A stretch of DNA of 64,000 nucleotides from Argopecten irradians (GCF_041381155.1 NC_091134.1:5260255-5324254); one strand, 5' to 3'. Shown: positions 44,149-57,146, numbered from the stretch's first letter. The notes: generated by a model not told the origin, from the sequence alone. Numbers and translations are program-made.

Positions 44149-46202
44149 TTATCTTCTTTGGACATTCGGGTTGACCCGACATAGAATAAAACCAGGACAT
44201 TGTTCGTTCACTGTCGACAGAAAAAACAAAACAAATTAATACTGTTAATGTATTTGATTTCTCCAAAGAATAAGACGTTCCAGAAATCGAGTAATTAAAT
44301 TAATACATATCTTCAGTCGACATAAGATCACTTACTGAATGCATAGCACAAAGTTGTTTCAGAGTTATCGTTATTACTATGAAGTTGTGTCATTAATGAT
44401 ATATTTTCATAAATTTTGAAAAATGTATCAAAAAATGATTACGCTAAAGATGAAAAACACAATGTTAGAGCACAACATACAAATCAGCATACTGAACAGT
44501 GTTACCCCTGCCAAAGGATAATGCCATATGGTTTTTTATATTGGATGTTGTTCGTGGAATTTTCCGCAAGTAATGACATCACTCATTATGGCTTTCACTC
44601 AATCTACTCTTGTATCGGGGTAGATCCAATACTTTAAAGAGGTAGTATTAAAAAGAACAAAGTAAAGTATTTTTAGCCATTTTTTGGCTTCTTTTTACGA
44701 CTAGGAAAATAGAGAAAATGCTACCGTACAATGTAAATGTATATACTTACCGAAGCAGCTGGAATTATCTCGCCAGGCAATAGTTTTATGTACCAATGGA
44801 AAGAATGCGACGCCCTTCAACAAACTGAATAGAAATATGTAATTTAATATTCAAATCTAAAATGACAAGTGAATTAATACTAAATAGCAAAACTAATTAC
44901 AAAGCGATAGAGGTTTATTCATTTTGCAAACGTATTTGATTGCAAACTTGGCACTTTTCTTGTAGTTACCAAATATGAAAATACACGCAAAAATATCAAT
45001 GGTACATTGAAAAAAAACCTTAAATATAAGAACACATATGTTTTATTCTACTCCATTTTTGCTGTGATTTTAACTACAGTATCCAATGTATGACAACTCA
45101 GAACATGATTAATAGTATAAATTATACTAACGGCAATCGATTATGTATAAATGAAGAATAGCTTCTTTGCTAAAATATAGTTGCTTGTCTTTCTATCAAT
45201 TGGTTACTAAATAGATAGAAAATAAAATTCAATCAGTACAAATGTCTCTTCCACAAATTTTCGGTCTCTTGGCCATCTTCAGGTACATAGAAACACAAGA
45301 AAGCTAGGTGAAATCCATCCTGAATCTTTTTGTATGAAAGAAAATATCATATCAAAAGGTTCAAGATGGATTTCACCTAGCTTTTCTTGTGTTTCTATGC
45401 ACCTGAAGATGGCCAAAAGCCGAAAAATTGGGAAAGAGACATTAATACTGTTTCGCATTTATATATATATTCTTCCTCTAGAGGACTAGTATTTGGAAAA
45501 TAGAAAATAGTTTATACGTTTTTACTGCAAATGTTTTCATAGCTTACTAATATGCAATACATCGTACTAAATTAAATGTTTCTGTCTCATTGATATCCTC
45601 ATAAAAGTTCGAATTTGATATGAAATATTGTTTTATATTAATACCTATAAGTATATCCTCAGTTTTTATCCTTCAAACTTTGCCTCACCTCACCAGCGAA
45701 TTACTTTACATATGTACCATCAACATTCATGTTGACTAATGACAGGACACTCTCTGTAATTGACTTCTTCTTGACGGCTGGTTATGGAAACAAAAATCAG
45801 TGATAAACAAATGTTCTAAATAATAAAGGAAATGTTAACACGAATACAAGTGTTATTTTACAAGTACACGTATTTGTCTAGTATTAAACGAAGTCTATAG
45901 AATTATTAATGCCAATGAACTTTGACAACGAATTGATAATTCTTTACTATGGTATTAATGCTTACCAATATTTCCCAAGTCCATTTGAAACAATGCAATA
46001 AGAACACAAGTAAAACATACAAATACAATTTAACATTATGAATAAATATAGTAACATTATGCAGTGATTCATTTGAGAGGTGAATATATTGCATCGGTTC
46101 ACTTTCTTTGTTGTATTTCACATCACGATAAACAAAAACAAAAGTCAAACTGAGTATCACTTACCTTTCTATACGTTTGGTAGTTGTGGACATTCTGACC
46201 AT
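44149..46202 (-). CDS. Possible three-exon small gene, 57 aa, unrecognised
   Basis: Exons 46165-46202, 44751-44824 and 44149-44210 join with matching phases. The first starts with ATG (MVRMSTTTKRIE) and donor AG|GTAAGT. The second has acceptor TTCTATTCAG, one open frame only (LLKGVAFFPLVHKTIAWRDN, SSCF) and donor G|GTAAGT. The third has acceptor GTCGACAG, reads VNEQCPGFILCRVNPNVQRR and stops. The middle exon is the best supported. The three cysteines suggest a secreted or disulfide-linked piece, but no signal peptide is seen and I recognise no family. It could be part of a larger or decayed gene. Confidence 0.3.
45241..45443. repeat. Foldback element, 203 bp
   Basis: AATGTCTCTTCC, TGGCCATCTTCAGGTACATA, GAAACACAAGAAAGCTAGGT and GAAATCCATC pair with the right arm ending GGGAAAGAGACATT. 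The loop is AT-rich. The family was not recognised. Confidence 0.78.
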
Positions 46203-46730
46203 GGTCTTATTATAATGTTATATAAAAATAATTCTTAATGGTAAAAACAAGCAAACAAAATATAAATAAATAAAAGAATACATGTAGCGTTTAAAATGGT
46301 TATGATAAGCATTAGATGTTAGTAATTTCAAACACAGTGAATAATTAAAACATAAATTATTCTCATGAATTGAATCTGACCGTCATTTTGACAAAACATT
46401 ATTTTCATAAATACACAATGTTGAAAAACGAAGTTATGATACATACTGGGTCCCTACCAGAAGTCATGATTTTGAAAAAAAAAATTGTTTGCATCTTCGT
46501 CAGCAGCTCCAGACATTTGGAAATCTGGACGCACAGTAGAATATGTATACTGTTTCGTGACGGCTACTGGTTAGGTCCCAGTACTTGACATATTGTATAC
46601 AAGAGACCTGATAATGATTTCAATGTTTATGTAGTAATTTTAATATCATATACATATACAATATACTGTGATAAAAATGCCATAAAACTATAATATGAAA
46701 TATTTGTAATGACTTCTTCACTCTTAACGA

Positions 46731-46904
46731 CTACAAACCGGATATTATCTCGTCACCAGCGGCTACAATTCTGTTCCCGTCAACACTGAATAAAAACCTG
46801 CCAGGGACACCAGTGTTACTTCTGTGTTCAAGGTTGATGACGTCATCAAAATCAGTGTTGTTTACTGTGTAGCTGTTATTATTGTCACCTGCGTTGAATC
46901 CGAC
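46731..46904 (-). CDS. NIDO gene exon 4 (C-terminus)
   Basis: Encodes VGFNAGDNNNSYTVNN, FDDVINLEHRSNTGVPGRFL and FSVDGNRIVAAGDEIISGL, then stop. GFNAGD and N.GVPGR.F are the conserved NIDO end. Acceptor TACCTCAG. Confidence 0.88.
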   Translation of the reverse strand, partial: VGFNAGDNNNSYTVNNTDFDDVINLEHRSNTGVPGRFLFSVDGNRIVAAGDEIISGL

Positions 46905-49900
46905 CTGAGGTAAATATAATTTTATCCCGATGAATTCAGCCTACATTATAACATATCATTGCTGACACTGAACACGCCAACTTAATTATGCTTTGTCATA
47001 TTACACTACAGATACCAGCTCACTTTCAAAAGAAAAATTGTCCTTATATGTGTAACTCTAAAATATATTTATCCCGTGTCGGTTTAAAATATCTGCAATT
47101 AAATATGCAATGGGTGTTTATATGAAAACCTGGAAAGTAGGACGTTTAAAATGTTTTTACTGTTTTTTGCGACTGTTGTTATTATTGATTAACTTACAAT
47201 TGCTTTAGTAACGTTATTAGCATATCCAGCCCATTCTATTTTCAGATAATGGAACATTGTAAAGGATCTGTCTCCATCTGTCATTAAAACAATCTGGAAA
47301 GTGTTTCTCTGAAATTATAGATATATACAAATCATGTTTAAATGACCACCGCCGCATTCATCAATAGTGGGAGACGTACCAGATTACAGCTTAATTTTGA
47401 AGTAAAAATGTTACCAACAACAAATATAGTGTAGTCTTTGAAACAATGCAATATTAGCAAAAGTTATCTCATAACAGAGATACATCAACAAAGTTATATT
47501 AACAACATTATATAAATAAGGTTAGTTATCTTAACAAAGATATCTTCAACCAAATTGTATCCATTATAACATTATAACATTTACCATAACCCCATTTTAC
47601 ATTGCATCCATTATAACATTTACCATAACCCCATTTTACATTGCATCCATTACAACATTATAACATTTACCATAACCCCTTTTTACATTGCATCCATTAC
47701 AACATTATAACATTTACCATAACCCCATTTTACATTGCATCCATTATAACATTTACCATAACCCCATTTTACATTGCATCCATTATAACATTTACCATGA
47801 CCCCATTTTACATTGCATCCATTACAACATTATAACATTTACCATAACCCCATTTTACATTGCATCCATTATAACATTTACCATAACCCCTTTTTACATT
47901 GCATCCATTATAACATTATAACATTTACCATAACCCCATTTTACATTGCATCCATTTATAACATTATAACATTTACCATAACCCCATTTTACATTGCATC
48001 CATTATAACATTATAACATTTACCATAACCCCATTTTACATTGCATCCATTATAACATTATAACATTTACCATAACCCCATTTTACATTGCATCCATTAT
48101 AACATTATAACATTTACCATAACCCCATTTTACATTGCATCCATTATAACATTATAACATTTACCATAACCCCATTTTACATTGCATCCATTATAACATT
48201 ATAACATTTACCATAACCCCATTTTACATTGCATCCATTATAACATTATAACATTTACCATAACCCCATTTTACATTGCATCCATTATAACATTTACCAT
48301 AACCCCATTTTACATTGCATCCATTATAACATTTACCATAACCCCATTTTACATTGCATCCATTATAACATTTACCAAAACCCCATTTTACATTGCATCC
48401 ATTATAACATTTACCATAACCCCATTTTACATTGCATCCATTATAACATTTACCAAAACCCCATTTTACATTGCATCCATTATAACATTATAACATTTAC
48501 CATAACCCCATTTTACATTGCATCCATTATAACATTTACCATAACCCCATTTTACATTGCATCCATTATAACATTATAACATTTACCATAACCTCATTTT
48601 ACATTGCATCAATTATAACATTTACCATAACCTCATTTTACATTGCATCCATTATAACATTTACCATAACCTCATTTTACATTGCATCCATTATAACATT
48701 TACCATAACCTCATTTTACATTGCATCCATTATAACATTTACCATGACCCCATTTTACATTGCATCCATTATAACATTATAACATTTACCATAACCCCAT
48801 TTTACATTGCATCCATTATAACATTATAACATTTACCATAACTCCATTTTACATTGCATCCATTATAACATTATAACATTTACCATAACCCCATTTTACA
48901 TTGCATCCATTATAACATTTACCATAACCCCATTTTACATTGCATCCATTATAACATTTACAATAAACCCATTTTACATTGCATCCATTATAACATTATA
49001 ACATTTACCATAACCCCATTTTACATTGCATCCATTATAACATTTACCATAACCCCATAGCAACTAAAAAGATATTGTGCCATAAATGGAACACGGCTGT
49101 TATATTATTTGTAGTTTGTAAATGACAGAAATTAAAAATTTTAAAACAAAACAAGCCAATTCACTGCCTTCATTTCGCTCGAGACTTATCATTCCAGAAT
49201 AGATAGGAGAGAACCACAAAAGAACATCTGAACATATCAAACTCAGATGCACAAACACGTGGTAGGAATCCCCCTTATGGACACACTTGGCATCAAACAT
49301 CAATCGATGGACGTCAATCCATGTTACTATGAACACCTTTGTCGGCTGAAATGTAGTTTGGTTGTCATAGTAGTTAGCAATGTCAGTTTGGGCACGGGTA
49401 AGGATGTCCGAGTCGTTTGTAAGCCTGTACCAGACCTCTCCTGTCGAACGGGTGTCGACATCCATCCAAAACACGGCGATCAATGGCAGAGGTATTGGTA
49501 GGTTTTGCGGAATGTATACAGCGTATGCAGTAAAGAAAGACAGGTGTCCATTATTGTTCACCTGTAACCGAACATAGATGGGTAAGATTACAGGAAAAGT
49601 TTTTGTCATTATATGTAAAAGACTTTGTTATAATTGAAGGGAACGAATTTCGATATCATTACGAAAGAATAACATAAAACTGAAAATCTATTACATCTTA
49701 TTATAACAATTTATGTATATTGAAATATACAGACTACATTAAAAGTACAAACGACATTGATTGATACGCGAATGGGTCTGACTGCCAGCATAGCTAACAA
49801 AGATTTAAGTCACATACCAGGCTATACACTTGTATCACACATAATACGTGAAACAGATCATCTGGTATCTGTCACTTCTCAATGTATTTGATAAGCCAAA

Positions 49901-52900
49901 GTTTCGATGAGGCAATATTTGTTTTTGAGTGACCGATCTCGCGAGATATTAATTGATACGGTAAGTGATGAATGATTAGCTATATACATACATTATTTTA
50001 GCCTAAGCGTTAAGGTTTACACGTCAGAATTGGATTTTGACCCACGAAAATAACCCACTATACGGTAATTATATCACCATAAAAAAGAAATGGGGGGGGG
50101 GCATATTGTATCTACTCGAGATTCTTATTTCTTTGATTTTCTTCTGCCACAAGCGTTCTGCAAATAGGGCGTTGGAATTGCACTTAACCGACTTTCTTCT
50201 TCATAACTTCTCCAGTGACAGTCATGGGTTGAGCGTTCGCCCCTGTGAGGGTACTTCTCCCTGGCCGAGACACAACAGTATTTTCAGATGTGTTTCAGTG
50301 AGTTAGCACTATAAAAGGGTCCAACTAATACAAAGTGTCGACAGCACAAATTACAGCTGTTATCCAAAAACGTACGCGCTTCACACACACAGCACACTCC
50401 AAACATAGCAGACAATACTTGAATGACACCTGATAGGACGCAAAGCTAGTCCAACGGCCACCCAATCAACTGGAGGTTTACTCAGGAGCTAAAAGGTAGT
50501 CATCACGAAACTTGTTAGATATACCCAGTATTAGTGGATTGTACTATTTGCGTAAAGGTGTTTTTTTGGGGGGGGGGGATTTCAAGATGGTCTCAGTAAT
50601 TTCTAGGTTTCGATGGTATATAGATGTTTAAAGGGATGGACATAAAATGTATAATATACTTTTATTTTATACTGCTTATCTATACAGTGAACTGCGTTCA
50701 AGCTTCCGGATTAGACTCCTCCCCCAAATGTTGTAACATTCTGTTACGACAGCCAATGAAATCTCTGGGAAGTTACACTGTAGCGCAAACAATGTTGACT
50801 TCAAAGAAATCTACTGATTTGACTTGGTCACACCTTTGTACCAAACATTTGTTAGCATACACTTGGAGATAAAAGGATTCAAACATGTTTTTTTAATTCA
50901 ATAGTACCCTATAACCATCGAAAGACAACAACACTATATATTGATAGCTTCGTAATACGTTCGCTGGAACGCACACGGTTGTAGCTCGGGTTTTACCACA
51001 TTTTCTGACCCCTCGGGTGGAATACCCCTATCCTCCATGTGTACATATGAAAGAGTCTTATAATCTCCGACGTCATATTATAAAGGGGAGAACGTTGTAT
51101 GTCCGACGTCATATTACACAGGGGAGAACCTTGTATGTCCGTCGTCATATTACACAAGGGAAAACCTTGTATGTCCGACGTCATATTACACAGGGGAGAA
51201 CCTTGTATGTCCGTCGTCATATTACACAGGGGAGAACCTTGTATGTCCGACGTCATATTACACAGGGGGGGACCTTGTATGTCCGACGTCATATTACACA
51301 GGGGGGGAACCTTGTATGTCCGACGTCATATTACACAGGGGAGAACCTTGTATGTCCGTCGTCATATTACACAGGGGAGAACCTTGTATGTCCGACGTCA
51401 TATTACACAGGGGAGAACCTTGTATGTCCGTCGTCATATTACACAGGGGAAAACCTTGTATGTCCGACGTCATATAACATAGGGGGAGAACCTTGTATGT
51501 CCGACGTCATATAACACAGGGGGAGAACCTTGTATGTCCGACGTCATATAACACAGGGGGAGAACCTTGTATGTCCGACGTCATATTACACAGGGGAGAA
51601 CCTTGTATGTCCGACGTCATATTACACAGGGGAGAACCTTGTATGTCCGACGTCATATTACACAGGGGAGAACCTTGTATGTCCGACGTCATATTACACA
51701 GGGGAGAACCTTGTATGTCCGACGTCATATTACACAGGGGAAAACCTTGTATGTCCGACGTCATATTACACAGGGGAGAACCTTGTATGTCCGACGTCCT
51801 ATCACACAGGAGGGGGGGGACCTGGTATGTCCGACGTCATATTACACAGGGGAGAACCTTGTATGTCCGACGTCATATTACACAGGGGAGAACCTTGTAT
51901 CTCCGACGTCATATTACACAGGGGAGAACCATGTATGTCCGACTTCATATTACACAGGGGAGAACCTTGTATGTCCGACGTCATATTACACAGGGGAGAA
52001 CCTTTATGTCCGACGTCATATTACACAGGGGAGAACCTTGTATGTCCGACGTCATATTACACAGGGGAGAACCATGTATGTCCTACGTCATATAACACTG
52101 GGGAAAACCTTGTATGTCCGACTTCATATTACACAGGGGGAGAACCTTGTATGTCCGACGTCATATTACACAGGAGAGAACCTTGTATCTCCGACGTCAT
52201 ATTACACAGGGGAGAACCTTGTATGTCCGACGTCATATTACACAGGGGAGAACCTTGTATGTCCGACGTCATATTACACAGGGGAGAACCTTGTATGTCC
52301 GACGTCATATTACACAGGGGAGAACCTTGTATGTCCGACGTCATATTACACAGGGGAGAACCTTGTATGTCCGACGTCATATTACACAGGGGAGAACCTT
52401 GTATGTCCGACGTCATATTACACAGGGGAGAACCTTGTATCTCCGACGTCATATTACACAGGGGAAAACCATGTATGTCCGACGTCATATTACACAGGGG
52501 AGAACCTTGTATGTAAGACGTCATATTACACAGGGTAGAACCTTGTATGTCCGACGTCATATTACACAGGGGAAAACCTTGTATGTCCGACGTCATATTA
52601 CACAGGGGAGAACCTTGTATGTCCGACGTCATATTACACAGGGGAAAACCTTATATGTCTGACGTCATATTACACAGGGGAGAACCTTGTATTTCCGACG
52701 TCATATTACACAGGGGAGAACCTTGTATGTCCGACGTCATATTTCACAGGGGAGAACCTTGTATGTCCGACGTCATATTACACAGGGGAGAACCTTGTAT
52801 GTCCGATGTCATATTACACCGTCGAGAACCTTGTATGTCCGACGTCATATTACACTGGGGAGAACCTTGTATGTCCGACGTCATATTACAAAGGGGAGAA

Positions 52901-55900
52901 CCTTGTATGTCCGTCGTCATATTACACAGGGGAGAACCTTGTATGTCCGACGTCATATTACACCGTCGAGAACCTTGTATCTCCGACGTCACATTACACA
53001 GGGTAGAACCTTGTATGTCCGACGTCATATTACACAGGGGAAAACCTTGTATGTCCGACGTCATATATAACACAGGGGAGAACCTTGTATGTCCGACGTC
53101 ATATTACACAGGGGAGAACCTTGTATGTCCGACGTCATATTACACAGGGGAGAACCTTGTATGTCCGACGTCATATTACACAGGGGAGAACCTTGTATGT
53201 CCGACGTCATATTACACAGGGGAGAACCTTGTATGACCGACGTCATATTACACAGGGGAGAACCTTGTATCTCCGACGTCATATTACACAGGGGAGAACC
53301 TTGTATGTCCGACGTCATCTTACACAGGGGAGAACCATGTATGTCCTACGTCATATAACACTGGGGAAAACCTTGTATGTCCGACTTCATATTACACAGG
53401 GGGAGAACCTTGTATGTCCGACGTCATATTACACTGGGGAGAACCTTGTATGTCCGACGTCATATTACAAAGGGGAGAACCTTGTATGTCCGACGTCATA
53501 TAACACAGGGGGAGAACCTTGTATGTCCGACGTCATATTACACAGGGGAGAACCTTGTATGTCCGACGTCATATTACACAGGGGAGAACCTTGTATGTCC
53601 GACGTCATATTACACAGGGGAGAACCATGTATGTCCTACGTCATATAACACTGGGGAAAACCTTGTATGTCCGACTTCATATTACACAGGGGGAGAACCT
53701 TGTATGTCCGACGTCATATTACACAGGAGAGAACCTTGTATCTCCGACGTCATATTACACAGGGGAGAACCTTGTATGTCCGACGTCATATTACACAGGG
53801 GAGAACCTTGTATGTCCGACGTCATATTACACAGGGGAGAACCTTGTATGTCCGACGTCATATTACACAGGGGAGAACCTTGTATGTCCGACGTCATATT
53901 ACACAGGGGAGAACCTTGTATGTCCGACGTCATATTACACAGGGGAGAACCTTGTATGTCCGACGTCATATTACACAGGGGAGAACCTTGTATGTCCGAC
54001 GTCATATTACACAGGGGAGAACCTTGTATGTCCGACGTCATATTACACAGGGGAGAACCTTGTATGTCCGTCGTCATATTACACAGGGGAGAACCTTGTA
54101 TGTCCGACGTCATATTACACGGGGAGAACCTTGTATGTCCGACGTCATATCACACAGGGGAGAACCTTGTATGTCCGTCGTCATATTACACAGGGGAGAA
54201 CCTTGTATGTCCGACGTCATATTACACAGGGGAGAACCTTGTATGTCCGACGTCATATTACACAGGGGAGAACCTTGTATGTCTGACGTCATATTACACA
54301 GGGGAAAACCTTGTATGTCCGACGTCATATTTCACAGGGGAGAACCTTGTATGTCCGACGTCATATTACACAGGGGAGAACCTTGTATGTCCGACGTCAT
54401 ATTCCACAGGGGAGAACCTTGTATGTCCGACGTCATATTACACAGGGGAGAACCTTGTATGTCCGACGTCATATTTCACAGGGGAGAACCATGTATGTCC
54501 GACGTCATATCACACAGGGGGGACCGTGTATGTCCGACGTCATATTACACAGGGGAGAACCTTGTATGTCCGACGTCATATTACACAGGGGAGAACCTTG
54601 TATCTCCGACGTCATATTACACAGGGGAAAACCATGTATGTCCGACGTCATATTACACAGGGGAGAACCTTGTATGTAAGACGTCATATTACACAGGGTA
54701 GAACCTTGTATGTCCGACGTCATATTACACAGGGGAAAACCTTGTATGTCCGACGTCATATTACACAGGGGAGAACCTTGTATGTCCGACGTCATATTAC
54801 ACAGGGGAAAACCTTATATGTCTGACGTCATATTACACAGGGGAGAACCTTGTATTTCCGACGTCATATTACACAGGGGAGAACCTTGTATGTCCGACGT
54901 CATATTTCACAGGGGAGAACCTTGTATGTCCGACGTCATATTACACAGGGGAGAACCTTGTATGTCCGATGTCATATTACACCGTCGAGAACCTTGTATG
55001 TCCGACGTCATATTACACTGGGGAGAACCTTGTATGTCCGACACGTCATATTACAAAGGGGAGAACCTTGTATGTCCGTCGTCATATTACACAGGGGAGA
55101 ACCTTGTATGTCCGACGTCATATTACACCGTCGAGAACCTTGTATCTCCGACGTCATATTACACAGGGTAGAACCTTGTATGTCCGACGTCATATTACAC
55201 AGGGGAAAACCTTGTATGTCCGACGTCATATAACACAGGGGAGAACCTTGTATGTCCGACGTCATATTACACAGGGGAGAACCTTGTATGTCCGACGTCA
55301 TATTACACAGGGGAGAACCTTGTATGTCCGACGTCATATTACACAGGGGAGAACCTTGTATGTCCGACGTCATATTACACAGGGGAGAACCTTGTATGTC
55401 CGACGTCATATTACACAGGGGAGAACCTTGTATGTCCGACGTCATATTACACAGGGGAGAACCTTGTATGTCCGACGTCATCTTACACAGGGGAGAACCA
55501 TGTATGTCCTACGTCATATAACACTGGGGAAAACCTTGTATGTCCGACTTCATATTACACAGGGGGAGAACCTTGTATGTCCGACGTCATATTACACAGG
55601 AGAGAACCTTGTATCTCCGACGTCATATTACACAGGGGAGAACCTTGTATGTCCGACGTCATATTACACAGGGGAGAACCTTGTATGTCCGACGTCATAT
55701 TACACAGGGGAGAACCTTGTATGTCCGACGTCATATTACACAGGGGGGGGACCTTGTATGTCCAACGTCATATTACACAGGGGAGAACCTTGTATGTCCG
55801 ACGTCATATTACACAGGGGAGAACCTTGTATGTCCGACGTCATATTACACAGGGGAGAACCTTGTATGTCCGACGTCATATTACACAGGGGAGAACCTTG

Positions 55901-56566
55901 TATGTCCGACGTCATATTACACAGGGGGGGGACCTTGTATGTCCAACGTCATATTACACAGGGGGGGGGGCCGTGTATGTCCGACGTCATATTACACAGG
56001 GGAGAACCTTGTATGTCCGACGTCATATTACACAGGGGAGAACCTTGTATGTCCGTCGTCATATTACACAGGGGAGAACCTTGTATGTCCGACGTCATAT
56101 TACACAGGGGAGAACCTTGTATGTCCGACGTCATATTAAAAGTTTTTCCCTGATAGAGTATCAAACAATAACTCCCTTTTATCGAATATAACACATAGAA
56201 GTTTACACTGAAGCTTGATTCAATAAACATACAAAACATTAACACCGTATCCATGCTATCCTATAGCGATATTATTGTGGCGAACAGGATGGAGATAGCA
56301 ATAGTTGTAAAAGTAAGACCGGGTTCCTTTTTTAAAATTAGATAAATTGTTAGAATACCTACGTATATTGTATTGTAATGATCATCGAAAAGCTTAAAGT
56401 TGAAGTTGATGACTGGAGAACTTCCATCAAGTGTTCGTTTCAACAACTGATCTTCAGCACCCGCGGTTCCGTTGTGTGGGTAGGGATACATGTCCTCTAG
56501 AATAATGCCGCTCACTACAGTAGCAAACACCAAACTCACCAGGGAAATAGGTTTACAGTTCGCCAT
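46731..56566 (-). CDS. Secreted NIDO (nidogen-like) domain protein, four exons, 263 aa
   Basis: Exons 56363-56566, 49259-49561, 47198-47308 and 46731-46904 join in phase 0 throughout and end at TAG. The first 20 residues (MANCKPISLVSLVFATVVSG) form a signal peptide. MYPYPHNGTAGAEDQLLKRT and SSPVINFNFKLF then YNTIY|VNNNGHLSF give the typical start of a NIDO domain. AVFWMDVDTRSTGEVWYRL, VFIVTWIDV, NTFQIVLMTDGDRSFTMFHY, KIEWAGYANN and VGFNAGDNNN then NTGVPGRFLFSVDG complete it. NIDO domains occur in nidogen, alpha-tectorin and SNED1, usually with further domains; here the protein stops right after NIDO. It is probably extracellular, function unknown. The exon 2 donor (CAC|GTGTTT) is the least certain junction. 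Introns 1 and 2 hold large minisatellites. Confidence 0.85.
47198..47308 (-). CDS. NIDO gene exon 3
   Basis: 37 codons: RNTFQIVLMTDGDRSFTMFH, YLKIEWAGYANNVTKAI. TFQ..L.TDG..SF is the family hallmark. Acceptor TAATTTCAG, donor ATT|GTAAGT. Confidence 0.87.
47545..49065. repeat. 39/47-bp minisatellite, about 36 copies
   Basis: Unit: CATTGCATCCATTATAACAT, TTACCATAACCCCATTTTA. Many copies carry an extra 8 bases (ATTATAAC duplicated), making two length classes that alternate in blocks. It fills most of intron 2 of the NIDO gene. Confidence 0.97.
49259..49561 (-). CDS. NIDO gene exon 2
   Basis: Encodes VNNNGHLSFFTAYAVYIPQN, IAVFWMDVDTRSTGEVWYRL and VFIVTWIDVHRLMFDAK. Acceptor CGGTTACAG. The donor is placed at CAC|GTGTTT by phase. 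The open frame continues beyond it. Confidence 0.82.
49620..51055. other. NIDO intron 1, unique part
   Basis: Contains a piece of a dispersed repeat (CCTGTGAGGGTACTTCTCCC then TGGCCGAGACACAACAG, near 50236) related in reverse orientation to sequence at 62400-62430. It also has G-runs at 50090 and 50568 and the short ORF at 50624. Confidence 0.5.
50624..50872 (+). CDS. Short ORF with signal-peptide-like start, doubtful
   Basis: 82 residues. After MFKGMDIKC there is a hydrophobic run (IIYFYFILLIYTV) and a plausible cleavage site at CVQA, then a CC-containing tail and stop. It lies on the opposite strand within the NIDO intron. No family is recognised and no splice partner found. It may be chance. 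Confidence 0.2.
   Translation: MFKGMDIKCIIYFYFILLIYTVNCVQASGLDSSPKCCNILLRQPMKSLGSYTVAQTMLTSKKSTDLTWSHLCTKHLLAYTWR
51060..56140. repeat. 36-bp minisatellite, about 141 copies (5.1 kb)
   Basis: Unit: GACGTCATATTACACAGGGG, AGAACCTTGTATGTCC. Most copies differ by at most a few bases. Blocks of variants recur at long range: the GTAAGACGTC variant at about 52514 and 54675, and the CCGTCGAGAACC variants at about 52819/52962 and 54982/55131, indicate internal duplications of about 2.16 kb. The period is a multiple of three and stop-free in several frames, which produces open frames up to 482 codons on both strands. These are not genes. Each unit has a CpG-containing GACGTCA core. It lies in intron 1 of the NIDO gene. 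Confidence 0.98.
56363..56566 (-). CDS. NIDO gene exon 1 (signal peptide)
   Basis: 68 codons: signal peptide, MYPYPHNG with an N-glycosylation-type NGT, and FKLFDDHYNTIY. Donor TAC|GTAGGT was chosen over the next possible one because it joins in frame to VNNNGHLSF. Confidence 0.85.
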
Positions 56567-57014
56567 TACTGATATGTTGTATTTTACATTGCCAGTTTAC
56601 ACAGAAATTGCCAGTTTACACAGAAATAAAAGGCCTGATGACCAGGTAAATGTGCATCTACTATAGAAACAGGATGGTAGTGGACTAACTAGGTCGGGTG
56701 ATATTCATTTACAAGGTTGGACGATCCTCGCCTGGGTGTACATGTAGTTGTTGATTGGTTGTTAATTGTAAATAAGATGGGGAGGCCGTCCTTAAATACC
56801 CGTGTTGTGGTGTATAGGACCTCATGTTAAAATGACATAATAGCTCTAAACACAGACAGGTTTACAAAACAAGAAATACATCATTCCTTCCTGCATACCA
56901 CCTTTCTGAATATGAATGCAGTCATGCTGAAAATACCATCGCTTTCTCGGGATTACCTTGAAAATGACTTGCACTTAAATATACAACACAAATACAGCGA
57001 TGGTTATATATATT
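56567..57014. other. NIDO gene upstream region
   Basis: Directly upstream of the start codon is a duplicated 20-base block (TGCCAGTTTACACAGAAAT). On the minus strand a TATTTAAG near 56795 could serve as a TATA-like box. Part of it (GGAGGCCGTCCTTA) resembles a dispersed repeat also present near 62250. Confidence 0.35.
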
Positions 57015-57022
57015 ATCTATAC

Positions 57023-57146
57023 CACAGGCGCTTGCAGATCATAATTATATATATATATATATATTGTGTTATAGAGTAAACCAGTAGCCCTATACCGTAA
57101 TACTTTTTACAGGAACTTTGTATTATATGATCTGCAAGCGCCTGTG
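57023..57146. mobile_element. hAT-like MITE, 124 bp
   Basis: CACAGGCGCTTGCAGATCAT and ATGATCTGCAAGCGCCTGTG are inverted ends around an (AT)n-rich core. The flanks ATCTATAC and ATCTGTAC match at seven of eight bases, consistent with an 8-bp duplication. Confidence 0.75.

Noticed and set aside
51060-56140. CRISPR-like array of 36-bp repeats
   Set aside because: Repeats are directly adjacent with no unique spacers, in an intron of an animal gene.
51017-56191. Many long open frames up to 482 codons on both strands (repeated GEPCMSDVILHR and TGENLVCPTSYY peptides)
   Set aside because: The 36-bp period is a multiple of three and the unit lacks stops in several frames. All frames and both strands are open together and follow the DNA repeat, with no start or splice context.
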